Shown one piece after another: positions 1 to 12,824 of a DNA stretch of 64,000 nt (within the stretch, counting starts at the first letter, position 1; each line of letters starts with the position of its first letter). Location: assembly GCF_001641265.1 (NCBI RefSeq), contig NW_020167552.1, positions 62,001 through 126,000 on the forward strand, written 5' to 3'. The translations under genes and the position numbers were made by a program. This DNA comes from Pseudogymnoascus destructans (Eukaryota; Ascomycota; Leotiomycetes; Thelebolales; Thelebolaceae). The notes under the pieces are model-generated. The model was not told the DNA's origin. It did no database searches and saw nothing but the letters and a program-made list of their open reading frames with translations.

Positions 1-1792
1 TAAGTGGGTTGTCTTGTTCTCTACTGTATGGCAATAACGAGGTACGGGACGGGGCGTTGGTGACGGGTAGAGTAGTTTGCTGGGTTGGTGTTTGGGTCTT
101 GTCTTGGTTTTGACGACGGGTTGGGAGGGATTGGATCAAGCTCATCGTCACTTCGAACACCCCTCCTTCCCATTGACCACCAACTGATCCCACAATATCG
201 GTCCATCTGCCAGACCCCCTGTTTCCCATCAACGACACGACAGTTCTCCCACAGCCCCCCTTCCAGTCGCGGCGGCAAACCATCACAAGCCCCCTCCATC
301 AACCTTCATATACGCGCTCCTCGATCTCGACCCCCTCAAACGGGCCATAACGAGCTATAGACCCCCCTCCCCGCACCACGGGCACCACGGCTCCCCTCCG
401 CGCTCAGCACTCGCATCACATCTGGCGTTTCGCCTGCAGGCGCGGGGATCGAGTCGTGCCTCTGCAATACTTGCTGGTAGTTCTAGCCGATATGCCACTT
501 GTCCAATTCGTTCTAGAATCTTAAATGGACCAACTTGCTTATGAGCATGATGCTACCGCCCTGGAAGGGGGTGGGTAACCTCCTGGGTGGTCGCTGCAGG
601 ACAGACCAGAGATGGGAGCGCCGACATGACGCGCAGGCAGCTTGGTCCATGCCATTCCCTATCTCCCATCCTCCAAGCTCATCTCAACTCAGCTCAGCTT
701 CCTCCCAGCCATCGTCGTCGGCCGCATCTAGAAGCCCCTGCATATCCCCCATCCAATATCCCATTTCCCGCGCCTGTCGCGCCTTTTCCTCGCACCATCA
801 GCGGACCGTCTCGAGCCCTTCGAGACCGCTAGTGGAGAGAGATATCCCGGCTGGTGGTTCGGCGGTGATCGTGCAACGAGAGGAGGAGGGGTGTTGGGGA
901 GGAAAAGGTGGACGGAGTAGGCCGGCGTCAGCTGAGTGGTGTGGTTGAGCGGGAGGCGTCTACGGGCGCTGATTCGCTGGGTGTCGGGCCAGTTGGGACC
1001 GTGGAATTCTGCGATTTGCGGCTTTAGGGCTGTGATTCGTCGGCAGCGGGGGATGGTGGAGAAGGTGGTGGGGGGATTGTGGAAGGGAGGAGGATGGGAA
1101 AGGTGATATTGGTGTAGTTCATATAGGATGATCCATCCGGAGGGTTTCGCTCGTTTTGGCCACTCTGGTCCTTCTCCTGGTGGGAGGAACGGGGAAGGGG
1201 AGACGACCGAGGGTCCGCGGGTGTTGGGATGAGAGATATCTGCCATTTGCTTGTAGCGCGCCTATCAGACCCTGGGAGTTCGTACGTACGTACAGTACAG
1301 TACTGTACTTCGGGGTCTACTTTCACGACGATACGGTATGGAGGGGCTTGCGCGGATGTCAGAAGCCAGGAGGTAGGAGGCAGCGGGAGAGAGTGAGTGG
1401 TCTGCACTGGAGTTTTCAGCTGCAGTGAGGAAATGACGGGGTGCCTTCTTAAGCCTGGGATAGCCGATCAGCTCAACGAGGGACGGCAGTGGGGCGCATA
1501 AACTGCATCTGTTCGTAACTCTCTGTGTCCAGGGTTGAGTCGGGCGTCGTCGTTTGTCGTGGTGAGTGGCGGCGATGACGAGGCGGCCTGGTCTGCAAGC
1601 ATTCCTCGTGCCTTGTTGGTTTGGGGTTGCGATGGCGGCCTTCCTCTGGGTCGGTGACATGTGTCGGTGGCATGTAATATGCATCATGGGTGCGTGTGTG
1701 CGTGCGTGTGCGGGCATTGCGCGGATTTCGGGTGCGGCAGTGGGAGTGGAGAGCTGCTTGCATGGGTGGTTGCTGCATGCATGCACAGCCCT

Positions 1793-1891
1793 GGAGATGG
1801 GGATGGAGATGGAGATGGAGATGGAGATGGGGATGGAGATGGAGATGGAGATGGAGATGGAGATGGAGATGGGGATGGAGATGGAGATGGA
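1793..1891. repeat. GGAGAT/GGGGAT hexanucleotide microsatellite
   Basis: About 16 tandem GGAGAT or GGGGAT units. Every frame across it is open and gives artificial low-complexity peptides. Confidence 0.9.
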
Positions 1892-2280
1892 GTCGCCGGT
1901 TCCCGGTGGTTGTTTAAGTGTTTAGTGGAGTGGTGATGGCCGTTGAAGGGGAGTGTGATCTGTGGGTTGTAGTTCAGCCTGAAGCTGTGAGAGCCCGGTG
2001 AGAGAGCGGTGAGAGCGCGGCGAAGTGCGCCGTGAGCAGCGATAGTGGCTAGGCAGTTATAATATGATGCGGTGTAGTATAGATGCTTGATGCTTTCAGA
2101 CGCAGGCAGACTGGCCGTTCTCGGCGACGGCGACGGCGACGGCGATGATGTTAGCCACCAACACAACGCACAACAGGTACTTACCATGTCGTTGGTAAGT
2201 TGGTGTGTTGGTAGGTACCAACCGTGACTGTCATGCTCGCCATCATGCTCGCCATCATGCTCGCCGCCATGGAAGTTGCA

Positions 2281-2376
2281 GGAAGCCCTGGAAGCCCTGG
2301 AAGCCCTGGAAGCCCTGGAAGCCTGGGAAGCCTGGAAGCCTGGAAGCCCTGGAAGCCTGGAAGCCCTGGAAGCCCT
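2281..2376. repeat. 9-bp GGAAGCCCT minisatellite
   Basis: Roughly ten tandem copies of GGAAGCCCT with 8-bp variants (GGAAGCCT) towards the right end. Confidence 0.9.
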
Positions 2377-2588
2377 ACCTTTCTAGGTACAGATTCCGCT
2401 AATCGACTTGTACCGATGCACTGACATGCACTGACATGCACTGACATTTCTCGGAGGTACCGAAAGTTACTAAATGTACTACAATCGCCACTGTTTAGTG
2501 TGTTCTCGGTACTTCCGATGCATGCTTGCGGCCTTCCCCCCCCTCCCTTCCCACTCTTTCTGACCACAACAACTACGCAATTCAACCG

Positions 2589-2659
2589 CCTCTTTTACTC
2601 TCTTTGGCCGCCTCTTCACTCTCTTTGGCCGCCTCTTCACTCTCTTTGGCCACCTCTTC
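2589..2659. repeat. 21-bp tandem repeat, about three copies
   Basis: The unit CCTCTTCACTCTCTTTGGCC plus one base is repeated about three times, with single-base changes in the first and last copies. Confidence 0.85.
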
Positions 2660-2811
2660 TGATGCTCTATAGTCAGTCTGTCCGTATATGCCGTGTATAC
2701 CTTGCATGTCTTCCTTGTCATTTCATGTATGCCATATGCAACGTATGCCATCTATAGAAACCCATAGGGCAAGTATGACTGTGTGTGAGCCGATGTGTGA
2801 GTGCTGACCCG

Positions 2812-2997
2812 TCTCCTCCTCCTCCTCCTCCTCCTCCTCCTCCTCCTCCTCCTCCTCCTCTCTCCCTTCCTCCCTTTCTTCTTCTCTCTCTTTCGCCCTT
2901 CTCTTCTTCTCTTCTCTCACTCACTCACTCCCTTGTCATCCTCCCCTCTTTCTCCTCCTCTTTCTCCTCCTCTTTCTCCTCCTCTTTCTCCTCCTCT
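2812..2997. repeat. CT-rich tract: (TCC)n and CTTTCTCCTCCT 12-mers
   Basis: A (TCC)n run of about 16 units at 2812-2863 and four copies of CTTTCTCCTCCT at 2947-2997. Together they make a strongly strand-asymmetric pyrimidine tract upstream of the gene at 3388. Confidence 0.9.
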
Positions 2998-3387
2998 TCC
3001 CCCTCCTACCTCACTACCTCTCTCTTCTTCTGGTCACCTCTCTCTTCCCCTCTCGGCCACCTTCCCCGTCCTCCTTCGCCTCCCTTTGAAATACTCCGCC
3101 TTCTCCCTCCCTCTTTTCTTGCCCTCATTGGTGTGCTCGTCATATACGCCCGCTTTCCTCAGCTCTCAACGTCGTCCAACATCGTCCCTCCAACGTCGCT
3201 GTGCGGGTCGGCCCAACTAATTCCCAACTATCCGGAGAGTCCGCCACACTGCTCGCCCCCCCCCCGCTTCGTATATCTTGACCTCACTGTCTTAATACCG
3301 TCCCACACCCATCGACAAGATCCTGGTTCCCCCCTCAACAGAAACTCAAAGCCTTATCCACGCCACGCCTCATCGTCACTGTCTCAG

Positions 3388-4431
3388 ATGCCTCCTCAGC
3401 TCCTACCCGCCTCGGCGGCTGCCTTTGCGCCGCGGGCCTCATCAGTGAATGTGGTTTTAGGATCGAAAGTAGAGCCGTGGTTAACACAAACCCTCAAGAG
3501 GATAAACCGGATCAAGCGCCCGCTCAACAGCGTCCCTCAGCACCAGAGATGTTTAACGGAAACACTGTCGTCGACGAATGCGATATGGACTCTGACCTCA
3601 ATCATGCTGCCCAAGGCGCCCGACTCGGAGTTGTGCAAGGACTCTAACCCGTTGATAGAAGCCCTCTTCAACTTCCAGCTCGTCCACATCGAGGCCTACA
3701 TCGTGCACGTCGACATGGTGCTCCGGAATGAGGTCGCCTTCAAGTTAACACCCGAGTCGATAGAGGCCCTGATCGAGTACCACAAGGAAATCCACTGCGT
3801 CGACATCGCAGCCAGGACGTACAACTGGCTAGAGAAGGAACTTCAGGTCAAGAAGCTGCACGAGGAATTCATCCAAGCCATCAACAAGTTCGTATATAGG
3901 ACGAATGCGACTGCGCTGGAAGGTCTGGAAGAGGAAGGTGCCGGTGAGCTGCTGTGCGGAAAGAGCGAAGAGGCCAAGAACAACATCATGAACTTGTTCC
4001 TTCCTCTCCTTCCTCCTCCACCGAGGGTCGTGGACGTCATCAGGCCTCAGACGCTCTTTCCAAGTTCGGTGTCCGGAGGTGGCTGGTGGACACAGTCGCA
4101 ACCGATGCTTCAAAACCCGGTGCCCGCGCCATCGGATGTCTGGAGGTTGCTACCATCTAGCCCAAGCACAACCTCATCCGTCGACAGCAATACGCTGTGG
4201 GCGAGCATGAGCATGGGAGATAACTTCCAGCTGCCGTCGCCCGCGCCTTCCTTCAGTCAGCCCTACACGACGACGCCAGGGATGTACTTTCCTCAACCGC
4301 CCGTCAGCTCGCCCATCCCGCACCTGCCGCTACCAAGTATGCTTGCGCCGCAACCCTGCGGCGTCAGTGTCGGCTTCAATAGCTTCGGAAACGGATGGGA
4401 TCGATACCAGGAGCACGCCATGTCGATGTGA
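3388..4431 (+). CDS. hypothetical protein, unrecognised
   Basis: A 347-codon frame starting at the ATG in MPPQLLPAS. The same frame is open further upstream, but only through CT repeats that encode poly-proline and leucine, so I take the start after them. The central part (about residues 90-180) is a well-behaved, probably helical segment with EALFNFQLVHIEAYIVH and VAFKLTPESIEALIEYHKE. The C-terminal 150 residues are rich in Pro and Ser with no recognised motif. Residues 20-85 read poorly, while another plus-strand frame there has better composition and GC-rich third positions until it closes at about 3650. The true gene may therefore have an intron or frame switch near 3600-3650. I do not recognise the family. 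That a gene exists is likely; its 5' structure is uncertain. Confidence 0.55.
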   Translation: MPPQLLPASAAAFAPRASSVNVVLGSKVEPWLTQTLKRINRIKRPLNSVPQHQRCLTETLSSTNAIWTLTSIMLPKAPDSELCKDSNPLIEALFNFQLVHIEAYIVHVDMVLRNEVAFKLTPESIEALIEYHKEIHCVDIAARTYNWLEKELQVKKLHEEFIQAINKFVYRTNATALEGLEEEGAGELLCGKSEEAKNNIMNLFLPLLPPPPRVVDVIRPQTLFPSSVSGGGWWTQSQPMLQNPVPAPSDVWRLLPSSPSTTSSVDSNTLWASMSMGDNFQLPSPAPSFSQPYTTTPGMYFPQPPVSSPIPHLPLPSMLAPQPCGVSVGFNSFGNGWDRYQEHAMSM

Positions 4432-6955
4432 CAACCAAAGCCCGACATGTACGCGAACACACATGCTACCCCTTTGCTGCGTCACTACTACTATTAGTTA
4501 GACAGTTGCAAACCGGGCACCCACGAGATTCACGACAGTCGAACGAGCTTTAGCGTCATTTTCGTTATTGATATACGAACACCTGGCGGCATTTTTTAAA
4601 CTTCTTTCTACGTTGCGAGAGCGGACTACAGCACACCACTCAGCAAACGACAGACCATCTTTTAATAGCCTTTGTTTTTTTCCTACACGTTTTCCCTTAA
4701 CAATCTCGGCCATATTTAGCGCAGCGGGTTTACATTTCGGATTTCGGCGTCGGAGCAGCGAACACAGCTGCGTCCTTTCCCCATCCGAGGGGTTCCTTCA
4801 AACACAACAACCGCGAGCTCGGCCTCACCACTATAGTTCCCTTGGACCATTCATCACATGCATCTACCGGCAGGACACTGGGAGGATTGTTATACTCGTC
4901 GATTGTTATCTGTTTATTTTTTGGGGGGGGGCTTTTTTTTTGGATATCATGTCGAAGCGATGCATTATAAGAGAGGAGGTACAACGCAGCAATGCGCAGG
5001 AACAATTTTTTTTACAACTACAACAATGGCCGGAACAACAGCACACGTTTCTGGGAAACAGACTTTCATTTCTTCTTCTGGCTTTCCCCCCGGTTTCTCG
5101 TTCGCGAAAAACGACCCGCTCCAGGCTTTCCACAACCGCGAAGGAATACAAACTCCTACGACCCGGCCTGTCTTTCGCACAAACATACACACACAAAGGG
5201 AGGGATCCCCACCAACCCACAAAACAAAAAGGTAGAGATCGACTACCGCGCCGCCCCGCGACGCAACAAGCCACGGCCCCTGTCCCTGTCCCAGTTCTCC
5301 AGCAGACGGGACATACAGCCCCGTGGCGCGTTGCGGATAGCGGCGCGAATCGATTCCTGCGATGGTATCCGCGCGCCCTCCTCTCCCTCACTTCCCCCTC
5401 ACCGCAACCAGCGCCGCTCGCTCTATTCTGCGTGCAGATAGACGGGCCGTAATGGGAGCGTGAGCGAGGGAGAAAAAGAGGACGCGTGGTTGCTGGCAGC
5501 CTGGCGCTGCTTGGACTATCGGACCTACCTTATCCCCCCTGGCTCTGTGGTACTCGCGTGAGGAGCTCACGTCTGCTTTGCACTGCATCGTTCTCTCGGG
5601 GCTCTTCCGCGCCATGCGCAGAGGGGCAATTGGGGAGTGCGAGATGGAGCGAAACGGAACGGAATGAAGGGAGTAAACGGAACAGAAAGAGCATGGGACG
5701 CTGGTCGTCGCCGGGAAGCCCCTGGGACGCGGCGCTTGCGCCGCGGGTTTTTCGTGGATGCGCGGGGAGGTTTTACGTTATGGATATGGGCTCGCTGCTG
5801 TGCAGCGGGGGGGATCATTGGGTGGTTAGGAGGGTGGAAATGATGCCTGGGCGGTTGGATGGCCTGCGGCTACTGGGGGTTGTGTTTGGGTAGTTCGTGG
5901 GAGGAGGTGGATGTGCCGGTGGATGTAGGTTATGGTTTTGGTATTGATAATTCAATTGAGAAACCCTTCAAATATGAAACTTGGTGTCCTGAGTTTGTAT
6001 ATGAGTGACTTATATATCAAATAGTGGACCTATTTAACGTAAGGTGTTGGCGATGCTAAAGTGCTATATGGTATAAATAGATATCGACCCCACGTCCCCG
6101 CGTCCTAGACTGTCTGTGTTGCACAAGGCTGCGCACGATGAGGGGTACTATGGAGCATGGATGGGCCACCAACAAGGCTATGCCGTAGGATGATAAGTCT
6201 TGGACCCGAAAGACCACATAAATACGCGCAACGTGCGAGATTTTAAATATTTTCGACTTCCACGACCCCTTCCCCCTCGCCGCCGCGCGAATGCACCCCT
6301 TCGTCACCACCGCCGCGTCGATATGCACGCGCGAACCCGCCGGCGACGGCGCGACCTGGCATCCGCTGTCCGAAAACCACGCGCTGCTCCTGCTCGAAAT
6401 CGTCCCGGGGCTGCTGATCGTGACCCGCACGTCATGTGGAGCTGTCAGCGGACGACGAGGGATCTGAAATGCACGCTTATGGGCTCGCTGTTTGGCTGGG
6501 ACGGGGAGAGCGGTGTTGGCGAGGTATGGGATGGCGGGGTCGGGGTTTAGGGCGGATATGGTGTTTGATATTTTGAAGGGGGGGGTTGAGTTTGAGTTGG
6601 GGATTGTGGTGCAGGCTTTTGCGAGGTTGGAGTCGGATAAGAGGAAGCTTGTGGAGGAGGGGAAGGGGAAGAAGGGGAGGTAGGGGGGGGGGTACGCTTG
6701 TCACGCAGATGTTGGGAGAGGGACTGGATACGGTGTAGAGTGGCTGAGGCTTCATAAATGCGGGCGCTCTCGCGGGCCATCTTCTTTTCCCTCTTGATTA
6801 TCAGGGCTTCCGTCTCGTAAGTAAAGTACAAATACAGGTCGAACTATAAATACATTCATCCCCATCCTTTTCCCCCATCTCAACCCCCTCCCTCCATACG
6901 CCACGAAAAAGCACATCCCAAACGCCCACACTGACCCCCCACCTCCACCCATAGA
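4432..6955. other. intergenic, including a weak ORF at 6291-6683
   Basis: No recognisable gene. At 4500-5250 the sequence is AT- and homopolymer-rich, 3'-UTR-like. At 6291 an ATG opens a 58-codon frame (MHPFVTTAASICTREPAGDG) that closes at 6465. The same frame reopens to 6683, with a lysine- and glutamate-rich end just upstream of the MOT1 stop. This could be a decayed or spliced small gene, but no family is evident, so I do not call it a CDS. Confidence 0.3.
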
Positions 6956-9900
6956 CTACCCCTTCATCCTCCCCAAAAACCCATCCAGACTAAATTCCTC
7001 CTCATACAGTCCCTCCTCCCACAACTCCCCAATCTCATCCAGATACCCCTTCTTCCCCTTCTCTCTAACCTCACCCGTCACATCCACCGCATCCTCTTCG
7101 CCTTCCTTGGCGGCGCCCGCAGCGCTCGGAGGCGCAAGTCCAGGCAGCTCGTCGGAGAGCTGGAAGAGGTCGAGGATCTGATCTGTTTCCATGGTAGCCA
7201 GGCCGGCGTTCTGCTGATTGACGACCGTGGAGGCGACGTCGATTTTGAAGCGTTGGAGACTGCAGACAAACAGTTAGTTTTCGTACTATACCGAGAGATA
7301 GGCGAGGGGAAATGGGGCACATACGACATAATCTTCTCCTCAAGCGTCCCACGCGTAATCAACCGATACACATTAACCACCTTCTTCTGCCCAATTCTAT
7401 GCGCACGATCCATAGCCTGCAAATCCTTCTGCGGATTCCAATCATGCTCCACGAAAATAACCGTATCAGCACCCGTCAAATTCAGCCCCAGACCACCAAC
7501 CGACGTTGTCAGCAGGAGCACATCGATCGATGGGTCACTGTTGAATTGGTTCACGATATCCTGGCGCTTGTTGGCCTCCACCCCACCGTCAAGACGGAGG
7601 GATGTCACGCCCGGAAGCATCTTCCGCAGTACCTCGCTCTGCACCATCTCGAGCATCTCCTTCATCTGACAGAAGATCAGCGCGCGATGCGGTGACACAG
7701 CCGCCGCACCGGCAAGTTCTCCCGCAGCGGGTTCGCGTCCAATACCGCAATCGACGAGAAGATCTCGGAGGGCAGTGAGTTTAGGCGCATGTACAGGATC
7801 CGACAGCGACGTATTGTTCTTAGCGAGGTAAGCCTGAGTATCCGCATACTGCTTATGCCCCTCCTTCATAACAAGCGCCGGCGAATTGCACAATTTGCGC
7901 ATATACTGCAAGGCCTGGAAAATATGCTGTTTCGAGTCCTTATCCCCCGCAGACGCCTTCTCCGCGAGCGTCTTCCCATTCTTCTTAGTGAAGTCCTCGA
8001 ACAACTTCTTCTGAAGGGGGGAGAGATCGCAGTAGTAGTTCTGCAGGATCTTGGGGGGGAGGTCGTCGAGGACTTCTTCCTTCAGGCGGCGCAGGAGGAA
8101 GGGGAGAACTTGCTTGTGCAGCGCTTCGATGGCGAGGGCCCCGGCTTCTTGCTCTTTGGAGGAGGGCTTGCCGAAGCGCGAGGCGGCGATGGGTCTGGCG
8201 AAGCGGTCGAGGAAGACTTTTTCGGCGCCGAGGAAGCCGGGCATGAGGAAGTCGAAGAGTGACCACAGCTCTAGCACGTTGTTCTGGATCGGCGTACCGG
8301 AGAGGATGAGACGGTGGTTGGATAGCAGGCGCTTAACAGCTATGGTAACCTTGGCGCGCGGGTTCTTGATCAAGTGACCCTCGTCCAGTACGAGGTAGTT
8401 CCAGTTGATGGGCGCGAGGACTTCGGCGTCGTTACGGCAGATATCGTACGAAGTGATCACTACATCCGTCTTGTCAAGTTGGTCGCGCACTTTGCTGCGC
8501 TCATTGGGCGGGCCAACATAGGCGGTGCAAGTCAGGAATGGCGCATACGTCCTAATCTCTTGCTGCCAATGGCCGGAGAGAGTGGGTGGACAGACAATAA
8601 GCGTGGGCATCTTGCGAAGCTCCAACGCACCCGTCTTCTTGAACTCTTCTGCGCGTAGATGATGGTCACTAGCAACAATACACAGCGTCTGCAGCGTCTT
8701 TCCGAGACCCATGTCGTCGCAAAGAATGCCATGCAAGTGGTACTTATTGAGGAAGTTGAGCCAGTTGACACCTTCTTGCTGGTAAGAGCGGAGCTCGGCC
8801 TTGATGGCGACCGGGATAGTGAAGGGCTCGACCTTGTGTGGGTCGAGGAGCTGTGCGATGAATGTACGCTCGCGGTCACGGCCCTTGAGGAGTTCCTCTG
8901 ATAATCCTGGGGGATCGGGGATACCGGCCTCGAGCGGCACGAGCTTGACGAGGGTGGCGAACGTGGTGGTTGCGATTAGACGGACATCATTATCGGAGTC
9001 GCTCATACGACCCAGAACAGGGACGATCAGGAAAATAACGTAAGGTAGGATATTATCGCCCATGACGTGGATAAGATGGTAAATGCACTCCGTAGCACCC
9101 TGTCTGAAGTTCAGGTCTAGAGGATTACTGATCGAGGGCAGTACCTTCTCAACCAACATCGTCATGGCATGAACAGTGATAACACTGCAAACCGTAGCAA
9201 GGCACTTGGCAGCCATATACCGGAAGACAGACAGCTCAGAATGGAGCGCCTTGACAACCATAGGGAGTAGACCCATGACGAACGGATGCAGGTCTTTGTG
9301 CAACGTCGGCGTAAGTGCGCGCAGCACCGACATCCCATCAATAACATCCTGGCCCAGCGGCTTCTCAGGATCCTTCGCCTCCTCAGGCAAATCGCCCACG
9401 AAGACTTGCGTCAGAGCATCATTCATAACACCCTTGAGCGTCGGAACTTGCTCCAGCAACTCGGCGCCGAATATATCAGACAGTTGCTCCAGCGCCTCCT
9501 TGGCGCCGCGACGCATAATACGCGCCTCCTTTGCCTCGCGTGCAAACTTGGCCGCATCGACGTGGTCCTTTCTATCCTCCTCTTTACGTAGCGACAAGAT
9601 GGCCGTGCGCAGCTCTGCATTGGGCGTGAACTCGGGCGTCTCGGCTGTGTCGATACAGCAGTACTTGGCGAGGTTGGAGACGATCTTGTCCGCGGGACCA
9701 CGGCGGCCCGATAGAGCGAATAGCTGGACGAGCTGCGCAACGGACAGCGCGGAGCGACGCTGGAGTTCGAGGTTGTCCTCCTTCTTGATGCTATCCATGA
9801 GAGCCTTAATCGTATTAGAAGGTTTCTTAGGCGCCGCGCCCATCGACACTAGCGCCCCCGCCGCCGCAGACTTGACGCGAATATCGCGATGCAGTTTAAC

Positions 9901-12824
9901 CGCCTTCGCGTTCTCAATAGCCGTCATAGCGCTCTCCCTAGCCTCATTGAGCGCATCCTTAGCGATCAACTTCTGCGCTCCAGAGAGCGACTTCTTCAGC
10001 CTCTCGAAATCCTCATTGACGCACTTATCCGCGTTGATGATGGAGAAGGCATCTGGTCCCGCCTCGGCCTCGCCCTGGCACACCACGGCGAGCGTGGGGA
10101 GTCTGCTTTGGGAGGCTTTGCCGATGTCGCGAAAGGTGTTAAGCAGGGCGGCGCATTGCGCGCGGACGAGCTGGATGAAGCTGACCAGGTCGCGGTAGTG
10201 GGCGGGCCTGTCGCTTTCGGTGATTGTTTGGAGGGGCTCCTTGAAGCGGGACACGGTGTCTTTGGACTCGGAGTTCTTGGCGTATTCATCTATGATTGCT
10301 GCGGATGCGAGTTGTGTTGAGGCAAACGCGGACGAGAGACCTTGGAGGATTGCGGTATCGTAGGCGCCCAAGTCGCTGACAGGGAGGAGAGACAGTAGAA
10401 GACCCATTGCCTTGGCTGCTGAGACCCTTGAGCGGATCAAGATGTCCATGCCAACGAGATCGACATCGCCTTGCATCATGTGTCCATCCACATCGTGAGA
10501 TGACGAAGGGGCTGCCTCAATTTGCTTTGTAGATTTCCTGCGGCGCTTAGCAGAGGGCTCTTGATTGCTCAAAGTAGGCGATAGTTGCCGTGCGAGGTGA
10601 GCAGGGATGCTGTAGCTCGATCCTGACGGGCGCATAAACAACGTCGGGTTCATGGGCAGCGGATGCCTCGAGACGCCGATGGGGTGGAGCGACAGTTGTA
10701 ACAGAGGCTCGACGTGTGGAGCGAACTCGGCAGCGAGGGCGAACACGTCTTGTTTCGACATGTAGGTGACTAGTGCCGTCCATACCTGCAGAGAGAGTCG
10801 GAGAGTATCTTCGTTGCGCTCGACTAGGATGTTTTGATAGACGAGACGAAGGGTCCTGCCGTTGAGCCACCCGCGTGTGCCTTCGCCTTCAATGTGAACA
10901 AAGGTGAGCAAGGCTCTAAGAACAGCCGAGCGAACTGATGTAATGGTGTGTCGGAGGAATGGGTACAACCTAGGCACAAGCTCGGCGAAAGACTGGTCCG
11001 GGTCTTCCAAGGCATTGACCTTCATCGCTTCCAGGACCTCTGGGTAACTGCAAAGCTTGGCCAAAAGGTCCATGATTTGGCCCGTGCTAGCACTCAGATC
11101 ATCTCCCAAGTCCATCAAACACATCCAAACGATCTCGATCAGATCCTTCAGCTTCTCGGGGCGGAGGTTGACGAAATCCTGCGCGATTGGGATGAGAGTT
11201 GCCGCGCTAACGGATCGTACATCATCGTCGGCATCGCCGAGGCCTTTCATAACAGCCCGGATGACTCCGTCGATGAGCCCCCCGTCTTTGAGGAGTAGAT
11301 CGTTGCGGACCGCGACGAGGTAGCGGAGACCGATCATACCGCCGTGGCACACAGCCCAGGCAGGGCGTTCCAACCCGAGCTCATCCTGCATCACCATCTG
11401 CAGGAGAATGCGGAATACAGCGTAAACACTCAGCGACGGGAGATGTGAGAGGAGCGCACCGAGAGTCTGGCCGATCGACTCGCGAATGGGCGCTACAACA
11501 TTGTCCGACACGTAATCTCCGAACCTATCGAGCGTGAGCACGCAGCATAGTCTGCACGCCAAATCGTCAAGCCATTGCCTGTTCAGTCGGTCGTTTTGGG
11601 TGCGCGACTTGCCACGAGCTCGGCCAGCGCCGTGTCCGTGGACGCGGATGATTTCACGGAGACCAAGAGATGCTCCATGGCGTACCTCCCAACAGGAGTC
11701 GAACAGGTTGACCATGAGCAGCTCGCACAGTCTTTCAAAAGGCCACTCTGCACCTGCAGACTCCTCGTCTTCTTGGATCTCGGATTTGACTGGGACGATC
11801 GGGCCCTTGAACTCTGAGACGACCTTGGTGTCTTCCTCCACCTCGGCAGGCCTGTCGAGCGAGAAGTAGTCCTTGACTTTGCCGTTTGACTCTTCCTCCC
11901 CGGTGGATTCGCCTGGCATGGCGGCATCCTCGGTGGAAATACTCGGCTTCTTTCCTGACAGATCCACGAGACGGTTCTTGCTCCCTGCTTGGAGCGCCTC
12001 GCGCTTGCGCTTTCGTTTCAGCACATTGAGTTGGCGTGCGCTGAGACCACTGTCGCCATTGGCGTTCGAACTGGCCTCGAAGCACTTAGAATCATCATGT
12101 GACCCCGAATTGCCGTTCGCCTGGTCGCTGGGCGGGGGCGAGGTGGTAGTCGGGACGGGAATGATATCGATGTCCATACAGAGGTCATCCTCGTGGAATT
12201 TACCCCTCAGACCAAGCCGAGTTGGCAGAGTCTTCTTCTTGTGGGCCAGGCGTTCCGAGGGATCCAGACGAGCCAGGGCAAACTCGTACTCCCTGCCTGT
12301 TCCTCGGGCGAGCTCCTTGCCATATTTCAGCACTTGAGAAATGTCAAGGTTCTCGAGGGCCAAGCGGAATCCGTCGACATTTGCGAGGCTGTTCTCGCTC
12401 TTATCCTCGGTTTTGACTAGGGATGAGGACTCCTCCTCGATGGCCATGGGATCCTCCTTGGCCTCATCCTCGTTAGGGTCATACTTCTCGGCATTTTCAA
12501 CGATGCCGCCTAGAGCTTTGGCAGCGGCGACTCGGGTCTCCCATGTCCTGTGGTGCAGGTATGGGACGACTCTGGATAGTAAGCTGAAGAGATCATCGGG
12601 GTGAGCCTTTTGAACATCTGCGAGCTGTTGGGCTGCAGTGTTTCTGATTAATGGGGTGCTTCCTGTTTCCAGTAGCCTACATGGAATTAGTATACACAGA
12701 GGGAAGTGTAGGGCCGCCTTCATCAGCAACTGAGTGAACTTACGTGACCAATCGATCCAATCTGTAGATATTATTAGTATATGAGACTTGGGTGGCGGGA
12801 CGATGAAACTCACCTAGACGCCAT
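6956..12824 (-). CDS. MOT1: TATA-binding protein-associated ATPase Mot1 (BTAF1)
   Basis: A Swi2/Snf2 ATPase that removes TBP from DNA and globally regulates RNA polymerase II transcription in the nucleus. Four exons: 12814-12824, 12744-12761, 7325-12676 and 6956-7259, with clean GT..AG introns of 52, 67 and 65 bp, giving 1894 residues, the usual family size. The spliced N-terminus (MASRLDRLVTLLETGSTPLI) fits Mot1 only if the two tiny first exons are used. HEAT repeats fill roughly residues 1-1280. The Snf2 core follows: ELRSYQQEGVNWL with DDMGLGKT (near 1300-1320), the Mot1-type DEGH box (near 1438) and the helicase C-terminal QAMDRAHRIGQ (near 1760). The last intron interrupts just after GTLEEKIMS. 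The 3' end faces an ambiguous region. Identity is certain from the sequence. Confidence 0.97.

Larger units (their letters stand above)
1..3387. other. intergenic, microsatellite-rich, no gene recognised
   Basis: No frame here gives a convincing protein. The open frames are short, overlap on both strands and are dominated by simple repeats. The last 600 bases are strongly CT-rich on the plus strand, as is common in long 5' leaders and promoters of fungal regulatory genes, so this part is probably the promoter and leader of the gene starting at 3388. A leader function is inference. Confidence 0.5.

Noticed and set aside
2785..3387. N-terminal extension of the 3388 gene rich in Pro, Ser and Leu
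   Set aside because: The extension is a translation of CT-rich microsatellites. All frames are open there, and the composition changes sharply at the ATG at 3388.
9176..10198. 340-codon open frame antisense to MOT1
   Set aside because: Fully inside the certain MOT1 exon, with a composition typical of antisense shadow frames (Ser/Arg/Ala-rich) and no recognisable motif.
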